Source of the DNA: an uncultured Ruminococcus sp.
Lineage (GTDB): Bacteria; Bacillota; Clostridia; Oscillospirales; CAG-272
Direction of reading: 5' to 3'
NCBI GenBank assembly: GCA_902803255.1
Contig: CADCPG010000271.1
Span: 1 to 5,808 of the forward strand
Length of the DNA stretch: 5,808 nucleotides
Position numbers and translations under genes: made by a program. The notes under the pieces were generated by a model. It did not search any database. It worked only from the letters and a program-made list of their open reading frames with translations, and was not told the DNA's origin. Positions 1 through 4,037 of the stretch are shown here, piece after piece; within the stretch, counting starts at the first letter, position 1; each line of letters opens with the position of its first letter.

Positions 1-113
1 CTGCACGATGGGCAGGATGCCAGATGATCCTTTATGAAGGACGACGTCCCGGGCGACGTCTCGCCGTCGAAATAGAGCGGCAGCAGGTCCTTTACGATAG
101 CGCAGTCATTCAT
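1..113 (-). CDS. Anti-sigma factor, zf-HC2 zinc-finger N-terminus (partial, 3' end outside window)
   Basis: This is the first 37 codons of a gene that runs off the left edge. The visible peptide begins MNDCAIVKDLLPLYFDGETS and ends H30-LAS-C34-PS-C37. Cys4 together with the H-x3-C-x2-C pattern is the signature of the zinc-containing anti-sigma domain (zf-HC2/ZAS), and DLLPLY-x-DG is the typical Firmicutes form. Such proteins bind the cognate ECF sigma factor in the cytoplasm and usually carry a later transmembrane segment, which would be outside this window. The start ATG (111-113) overlaps the last 8 bases of the sigma gene (ATGAATGA). It has an AAGGAG site 10 bases upstream; the nearby ATG at 107-109 opens a frame that stops after five codons, so it is not the start. 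The overlap suggests translational coupling and 1:1 production with the sigma factor. The domain call is firm. What signal it senses cannot be told from this fragment. Confidence 0.85.
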   Translation of the reverse strand, partial: MNDCAIVKDLLPLYFDGETSPGTSSFIKDHLASCPSC

Positions 114-612
114 CTATCAGTTTCTCCTTGAGAGTCTTTTTCGCCCTGAAAAAAATCACCTTCGCCGAACTCACGGATATGCCGAGCTTCGACGATATCT
201 CCGAATACGACAGCTCGCCGAAGACGCGGAGGATTATCACGTCGGCGTATTTCGGAGGGAGCGACGCGACGGCCTCGCGCAGTTTCTCCGCCTCGATCTC
301 CTTCGAGACGCGGTATCCCGGTTCGGAATCGGGGTCGTCGGAGGGGGTATCGACGTAAAGGTCGAGCGGGATCACGGCGTGCCTGTTCCGCCGGAGGTAC
401 TTGAAGAACAGATTCTTCGCTATGGCGCACAGCCATGTGAACACTGAACAGCTGCCGTCGTAGCCCGGGAAAGAGATGTAAGCCTGGCAGAATGTCTCCT
501 GCATGAGGTCCTCGGCGGTGTCGGACGAGCCGCACAGACGGAAAAGGAAGGCATACACCCGTCCGTAGTATTCCCTGTATATCCGCTCGAATTCCTCGTC
601 GTAGGGTCTCAT
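106..612 (-). CDS. ECF-type RNA polymerase sigma factor (sigma-70 family)
   Basis: This 168-residue protein has the size and two-domain layout of extracytoplasmic-function sigma factors. Region 2 spans about residues 8-76: DTAEDLMQETFCQAY at 31-45 is the core-polymerase-binding part, and FTWLCAIAKNLFFKYLRR at 58-75 is the part that melts and reads the -10 element. An acidic, proline-rich linker (about 77-105, with DTPSDDPDSEP) leads to region 4 (about 110-165). Its helix-turn-helix, SYSEISSKLGISVSSAKVIF and onward, would read the -35 element. Regions 1 and 3 are absent, as expected. AAAGGA lies 7 bases before the ATG at 612, which supports this start. The gene overlaps the anti-sigma gene by 8 bp, so the two form a classic sigma/anti-sigma operon with activity held in check until a signal arrives. 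The ECF assignment is secure. The subgroup and target genes are unknown. Confidence 0.95.
   Translation of the reverse strand: MRPYDEEFERIYREYYGRVYAFLFRLCGSSDTAEDLMQETFCQAYISFPGYDGSCSVFTWLCAIAKNLFFKYLRRNRHAVIPLDLYVDTPSDDPDSEPGYRVSKEIEAEKLREAVASLPPKYADVIILRVFGELSYSEISSKLGISVSSAKVIFFRAKKTLKEKLIDE
124..129 (-). promoter_or_regulatory. Shine-Dalgarno site of the anti-sigma gene
   Basis: AAGGAG on the minus strand lies inside the last codons of the sigma gene, 10 bases before the ATG at 113. It supports that start over the ATG at 109, which leads straight to a stop. It also means the anti-sigma gene has its own ribosome site despite the gene overlap. Confidence 0.6.
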
Positions 613-643
613 CGGAGAGTCCTTTCCCGGCTGTTCAACCAGT

Positions 644-671
644 TAATACCCGTTTTTCGCCGAAAGTTACA
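644..671 (-). promoter_or_regulatory. Candidate ECF-type promoter of the sigma/anti-sigma operon
   Basis: On the minus strand TGTAAC (671-666, followed by TTTC) resembles the AAC-containing -35 of ECF promoters. After 16 bases comes GTATTA (649-644), preceded by CGG, a plausible but not perfect -10. Transcription would start near 637, about 25 bases before the sigma ATG. Most ECF factors activate their own gene, so the placement makes sense, but the -10 match is loose. A GGAAC at 687-683 is an alternative -35 with no clear -10. Confidence 0.35.
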
Positions 672-688
672 CTTTTTTCGCTGTTCCG

Positions 689-727
689 AAAAAAATATTT
701 CCCGCCGGGGGTCATACGACCCCCGGC
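689..727 (-). terminator. Intrinsic terminator of the flotillin gene
   Basis: Bases 718-727 and 704-713 form a perfect 10-bp stem (GCCGGGGGTC with GACCCCCGGC) closed by a 4-base loop. Read on the minus strand, the stem is followed by GGGAAATA and then seven Ts (695-689). It lies 32 bases after the flotillin stop codon and before the candidate sigma promoter. It should separate the flotillin transcript from the sigma/anti-sigma operon. The T-run begins 8 bases after the stem rather than directly at it, so efficiency may be below maximal. Confidence 0.85.
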
Positions 728-758
728 AGGCTGATCATTTGCAGCTGTTACTGCTGCG

Positions 759-2183
759 TCAGACAGACGCCTCAGGCTTTTCCCCGTCCTGCGCGCCGTC
801 GCGGCGTGACGCCGCCATGCGGCCTCCGACCGCCCCGGCGATCAGCGAGGAGATGTCGATGCCGGTCGATTCCTTCATGCCCTCCATGATCTGGTTGGCA
901 GAGCTCATGACGTCCTTCACGATCTTGGTCGAGTTGCCGTCTCCGTACATGACGATCCTGTCGGTCCTGGCGAGCGGCTCGGCGGCGTTCTTCACGACCT
1001 CGGGCAGCGCCTTGAGGTACATCTCGAGCACCGACGCCTCACCCATCTTCTTCTGGGCCTCGGCCTTCTTTTCGATCGCCTCGGCCTCCGCGATGCCGCG
1101 GGCCCTGATGCCTTCGGCCTCCTGCTCCATCGAGTAGCGCTGGGCCTCGGCCTGGGCGCGTCTCGCCTCGGCCTCCTTGACGGCCTCGTACATCCTGGCC
1201 TCGGCTTCGCGCTCGCGGCGGATGAGGGCGGCTTCAGCCTCTTTTTCGGCCTTGTACTTCATAGCGTCGGCCTGCTTGCGGACTTCGGCGTCGAGCCTGC
1301 GCTCCTGGAGAGCTATCTCCTTCTCGGCAAGCTCCGCCTCTTTCTCGCGGCGCGCTATGTCGGCGTTCGCCCTCGTGATCTCGATCGTCTTTCTCTGGGT
1401 CTCCTGCATGATCGAATAGGCGGCGTCGGCCTCGGCGCGCTTGTTGTCGGCCTTTGCCTTCATCTCGGACTGCTGGACGGCCAGCTGGGCGTTCTGGTCA
1501 GCGATCAGCTTTTCGGCCTCGACCTTGACGGCGTTGGCCTCCTGCTGCGCGTTCGAAGTGGCGATCGCTATGTCTCTCTGAGCGTTGGCCTTGGCTATCT
1601 GCGCGTTCTTCCTTATCTGCTCGACGTTGTCTATACCCATGTTCTCGATCGTTCCGGCGGCATCCTTGAAGTTCTGGATGTTGAAGTTGACGACCTCGAT
1701 GCCGAGTTTCTGCATGTCGGGGACCACGTTCTCCGTGATCTTCTTGGCGACGCCCTGTCTGTCCTGGACCATCTCCTTGAGACCTACCGAACCGACGATC
1801 TCGCGCATGTTGCCCTCGAGAACCTGCGTCACGAGAGCGACGAGCTCGCCGCGGTTCATGCCCAGCAGCGCCTCGGCCGCCTTGTCGAGCAGCGCGACGT
1901 CAGAACTTACCTTGACGTTGGCGACGCCGTCGACGGTCACGTTGATGAACTCGTTGGTGGGGACCGCCTCGCTCGTCTTTACGTCGACCTGCATGACCCT
2001 GAGCGATATTTTATCGACCCTCTCGAAGAAGGGCATCCTCCAGCCGGCTCTGCCTATGAGTATGCGGCGTCTGCCGAGTCCGGAGATTATGAATGCGGTG
2101 TCGGGCGGAGCCTTGAGGTATCCGCTCGCGAACAGAATGATCACGATGAGCACCGCGGGGACCGTGTAGTACAGCCATTCCAT
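759..2183 (-). CDS. Flotillin family membrane scaffold protein (SPFH/Band 7)
   Basis: This 474-residue protein is close in size and layout to Bacillus subtilis FloT (about 509 residues). Residues 6-23 are a hydrophobic membrane anchor (VPAVLIVIILFASGYL). Residues about 24-190 form the SPFH/Band 7 domain, including TVDGVANVKV and the conserved LEGNMREIVGS at 122-132. A long helical coiled-coil of Ala-Glu-rich repeats follows (about 190-385, such as AEAEAIEKKAEAQKK). The C-terminal flotillin segment is about 385-455 (LEMYLKALPEVVKNAAEPL), with a polar tail after it. Flotillins assemble into large membrane-associated oligomers that organise membrane domains and affect envelope fluidity, secretion and signalling. 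GGGAGGA lies 7 bases before the ATG. The gene has its own strong promoter (2271-2299) and terminator (689-727), so it looks monocistronic. The NfeD-type partner often encoded next to flotillins is not seen on either side. Family identity is very secure; the cellular role is inferred. Confidence 0.95.
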   Translation of the reverse strand: MEWLYYTVPAVLIVIILFASGYLKAPPDTAFIISGLGRRRILIGRAGWRMPFFERVDKISLRVMQVDVKTSEAVPTNEFINVTVDGVANVKVSSDVALLDKAAEALLGMNRGELVALVTQVLEGNMREIVGSVGLKEMVQDRQGVAKKITENVVPDMQKLGIEVVNFNIQNFKDAAGTIENMGIDNVEQIRKNAQIAKANAQRDIAIATSNAQQEANAVKVEAEKLIADQNAQLAVQQSEMKAKADNKRAEADAAYSIMQETQRKTIEITRANADIARREKEAELAEKEIALQERRLDAEVRKQADAMKYKAEKEAEAALIRREREAEARMYEAVKEAEARRAQAEAQRYSMEQEAEGIRARGIAEAEAIEKKAEAQKKMGEASVLEMYLKALPEVVKNAAEPLARTDRIVMYGDGNSTKIVKDVMSSANQIMEGMKESTGIDISSLIAGAVGGRMAASRRDGAQDGEKPEASV

Positions 2184-2228
2184 GGTTTTATCCTCCCTGT
2201 TCCGTGCTGGTTTTCAGGCGGTGCGCCT

Positions 2229-2245
2229 CTCCGGCCGTGCCGGAG
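2229..2245 (-). other. GC-rich hairpin in the flotillin mRNA leader
   Basis: CTCCGGC and GCCGGAG form a 7-bp perfect stem around a 3-base loop, in the leader of about 80 bases between the predicted transcription start (near 2264) and the flotillin start. A second palindrome, GGAGCTCC (2245-2252), overlaps its edge, so alternative folds are possible. The structure does not cover the Shine-Dalgarno site (2191-2197). It could affect mRNA stability. It does not match a riboswitch class I recognise. Confidence 0.35.
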
Positions 2246-2270
2246 GAGCTCCGCCGCTGTTTACGGGTAT

Positions 2271-2299
2271 ATTATACCACGCAGTCACGTGATTGTCAA
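2271..2299 (-). promoter_or_regulatory. Consensus sigma-A (sigma-70) promoter of the flotillin gene
   Basis: On the minus strand there is a perfect -35 TTGACA (2299-2294), a 17-bp spacer and a perfect -10 TATAAT (2276-2271). The -10 is preceded by TGG, giving an extended -10 (TGnTATAAT). Upstream is an A-rich stretch (AAAAAAAA at 2321-2314, and CGAAAAGTA) that could act as an UP element. Transcription should start near 2264, about 80 bases before the flotillin ATG. Every element matches the ideal, so expression by the housekeeping polymerase should be strong unless repressed. Confidence 0.9.
2282..2295. promoter_or_regulatory. Palindrome in the flotillin promoter spacer, possible operator
   Basis: TCACGTGA (2285-2292) is a perfect 8-bp palindrome. 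It extends to the 14-bp CAGTCACGTGATTG with one mismatched pair. It sits within the -35/-10 spacer and touches the inner edge of the -35, a position where a bound repressor would block polymerase. No regulator is encoded nearby, and a short palindrome can arise by chance. Confidence 0.3.
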
Positions 2300-2322
2300 T
2301 ACTTTTCGTGTAATTTTTTTTA

Positions 2323-2359
2323 GCGGTTTCTCTACCGTTTTGCACGGTTGCCGAACCGC
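2323..2359. repeat. Nested inverted repeat after the epimerase gene
   Basis: An outer 6-bp stem (GCGGTT 2323-2328 with AACCGC 2354-2359) encloses an inner 5-bp stem (ACCGT 2334-2338 with ACGGT 2344-2348, 5-base loop). It begins 11 bases beyond the epimerase stop codon. It is where a terminator for the sugar cluster would be expected, but on the minus strand it is followed by an A-run rather than a T-run. It is therefore not a standard intrinsic terminator. It may be a 3'-end stabilising hairpin, a weak terminator or a protein site upstream of the flotillin promoter. Confidence 0.4.
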
Positions 2360-2369
2360 GCTCCGGAGT

Positions 2370-3377
2370 TCACGCCCTGTCGAATTCAAACACGAATTCG
2401 TTCTCGACGGTCTCCCCGGCGGCGAGATACTTCAGTTCGCCGAGAGGTCCGGCGTCGCGCCCGGCCATGATCATCGATGTCGGCTCGAGGCCCATGATGT
2501 AGTCGCCCGACGCCAGGTTCTTCCATTCGAATATCTTGTCCATGATCGGAGACGAGAAGCTGACCGACATCGCGGTGTTTATCGCCGGATTGCGCACGCC
2601 GTACCGGCGGAACCCCTCGGAGTCGGCCTCGAGGAAATGATAGAAGTTCTGCTGACGGTATCCCGGTACCGGAGGCGTGATCTCGCGCCAGCTGTCGATG
2701 AACTGCTCCGAATAGTCGTTAGCCGCGACCGTCTCGACCGGATCGATCAGCAGTTCGGCGGATTCGGAGATGAGCGGATAGCCGAGGTTGAAATGGTAAA
2801 GCAGATAGAGCGGCTTCTCGGCGAAGCCGTCGTTCGTGATCTCGTCGGTGAAGCTGAAGCTGTTCTCGTTGCGCCTGAACCTGAATGTCCTGCGGAGCAT
2901 GTAGTTCACCCCGAAGAGCAGCCCGTGGCGCACCTCCCCGCTCAGCACGCAGACCGGTTCTCCTCCCGCGTCGTATTCGACCGATATGTTCACCTTTTCG
3001 GCGGGAGTGTGGTTGTGACGTCCGTGAAGACCTTCGTTCGGGGCGAATTCGGGGTCGGCGGAGCCGATCCATTCGAGTCCGCAGGTCGCGAGGAAGCCGC
3101 CCTGGAAGGTGCGCAGCCACTGCGATCCGGTCGAATTGTAGTAGGAGGGATGCACTATCCCGGCCGGCGAATGCCATGCCATCTCCCGGCCGTGATAGCG
3201 CACCGAGTAGATGTCCATTCCGCGGTCGGGAAGTACGGTTACGCAGAGCTTGTCGCCGTTCCAGACGTCGACCGCAAGGACTCCGTCGGCCTTGCCGCCG
3301 ACGAGCCTGTATTCCTTAACATCGAAAAGCTGCGAGATGTCGCCGATATACGGGCGCTCGAATGAATAGTCTTTCAT
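2370..3377 (-). CDS. Aldose 1-epimerase family protein (DUF4432-like, galactose-mutarotase fold)
   Basis: A 335-residue protein with the pattern of the DUF4432 branch of the galactose-mutarotase superfamily. Features in order: VTVLPDRGMDIYSV (47-59); the aromatic MAWHSPAGIVHPSYY (66-80); WLRTFQGGFLATCGL (87-101); GLHGRHNH (116-123); LYHFNLGYPL (193-202); and MGLEPTS (295-301), where Glu298 may correspond to the catalytic base of GalM-type mutarotases. The relatives act on sugar anomers or related carbohydrates; the exact substrate of this branch is not established. The frame stays open another 66 codons upstream, but that part lies over the phosphatase gene and is Arg/His-rich junk. The family-like sequence begins at MKDYSF, so the start is placed at 3377. 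This ATG lies two bases after the phosphatase stop (TGAGGATG). The only nearby ribosome site is weak (AAGAGAT), suggesting translation coupled to the upstream gene. Confidence 0.88.
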   Translation of the reverse strand: MKDYSFERPYIGDISQLFDVKEYRLVGGKADGVLAVDVWNGDKLCVTVLPDRGMDIYSVRYHGREMAWHSPAGIVHPSYYNSTGSQWLRTFQGGFLATCGLEWIGSADPEFAPNEGLHGRHNHTPAEKVNISVEYDAGGEPVCVLSGEVRHGLLFGVNYMLRRTFRFRRNENSFSFTDEITNDGFAEKPLYLLYHFNLGYPLISESAELLIDPVETVAANDYSEQFIDSWREITPPVPGYRQQNFYHFLEADSEGFRRYGVRNPAINTAMSVSFSSPIMDKIFEWKNLASGDYIMGLEPTSMIMAGRDAGPLGELKYLAAGETVENEFVFEFDRA

Positions 3378-3379
3378 CC

Positions 3380-3997
3380 TCAGATCTCTTTTCTGTTGTT
3401 GAATTTTGAAAGGATCCAGCAGTTGTTCTCGGGTGAATAGATGAATTCGGATACGGAGCAGTTCTTTATGTGAACGGCGCGGATGTCGATCCTCGTGGCA
3501 CCGATGACGTTGCAGAGCGCGGCGGTGATGAATCCTCCGTGCGTCACCGCGGCCACATTTTCGCAGCCGGCGCATTCTGTGGCGACATAGTCAAAGAATG
3601 AGCGGGCGCGCTCCATGATCGATCCGGACGACTCGCCCCCGAAGCGGGCGTAGTCGAGGCGGCGGGAGGCGTCGCGGTAGAACTCGCCGTAATCAGATGA
3701 GAGGCTGAAGAGGTCGCGCCCGGCTATGACGGTGTTGTCGATCTCGCGCAGGCGCGTGTCGTATACCACCCTTTCCCTGTCATTCTCGTCGGGAAAGACG
3801 ATCGAGAAGGTCTGGCGGGTACGGTATAGGTCGCTGCAGAACAGCCGGTCGAAGACGATGCCCGACTCCTTAATGACTTTTCCTATCGCCCTTGCCTGGG
3901 ATCTTCCCTTCTCGGTGAGTCCGACAAGCGTGTTCCCCTGTACAAATCTTCCGGCGTTGCCTTCGGTCTGTCCGTGTCTGATGAGATAAAGGGTCAT
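3380..3997 (-). CDS. Histidine phosphatase family protein (phosphoglycerate mutase-like)
   Basis: This 205-residue cytoplasmic protein begins with the family hallmark LIRHGQTEGN, in which Arg7 and His8 are the phosphate-binding and phosphorylated residues. SDLYRTRQT (55-63) supplies the second conserved Arg59, LRE at 83-85 the likely acid Glu85, and VTHGG (151-155) the second catalytic His153. All core residues are present, so it should be an active phosphohydrolase. The length fits the small branch that includes CobC-like (alpha-ribazole phosphate), fructose-2,6-bisphosphate and broad-specificity phosphatases. After LREID the sequence continues NTVIAGRDL rather than the common FGxWEG, so the substrate may differ from CobC. 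The gene sits between a galactosidase and a sugar-epimerase gene, which suggests a sugar phosphate, but this is inference. AAGGG lies 11 bases before the ATG, slightly far. The upstream gene ends 40 bases before the start, with no terminator visible in the gap. Confidence 0.92.
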   Translation of the reverse strand: MTLYLIRHGQTEGNAGRFVQGNTLVGLTEKGRSQARAIGKVIKESGIVFDRLFCSDLYRTRQTFSIVFPDENDRERVVYDTRLREIDNTVIAGRDLFSLSSDYGEFYRDASRRLDYARFGGESSGSIMERARSFFDYVATECAGCENVAAVTHGGFITAALCNVIGATRIDIRAVHIKNCSVSEFIYSPENNCWILSKFNNRKEI

Positions 3998-4037
3998 TTT
4001 CTGTTAATCCCTTCTCCGTCCGCGTCGCGCGGCGGGA

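Noticed and set aside
107..109. ATG overlapping the sigma stop (ATGA) as start of the next gene
   Set aside because: This frame stops after five codons (M-T-A-L-S-stop). The ATG at 111-113 gives the zinc-finger protein.
1040..1450. Repeated GCCTCGGCCTC-like blocks suggesting a DNA repeat array
   Set aside because: They encode the Ala-Glu heptad-like repeats of the flotillin coiled-coil in frame and vary at third positions, so the selection is on protein, not a CRISPR or satellite repeat.
1585..2169. Plus-strand open frame of 194 codons opposite the flotillin N-terminus
   Set aside because: Ser/Thr/Leu-rich composition is the mirror of the flotillin codons. There is no motif or promoter, and the opposite strand is certainly coding.
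2289..3365. Long open frame on the plus strand (358 codons) opposite the epimerase gene
   Set aside because: It is antisense to a clear family member, is rich in Arg/Val/Glu with no recognisable domain, has no ribosome site, and starts within the flotillin promoter region. It is a by-product of GC-rich codon usage.
3998..4037. Possible terminator or promoter between galactosidase and phosphatase
   Set aside because: The 40-bp gap shows no strong stem with a T-run and no -35/-10 pair; the genes are probably cotranscribed.
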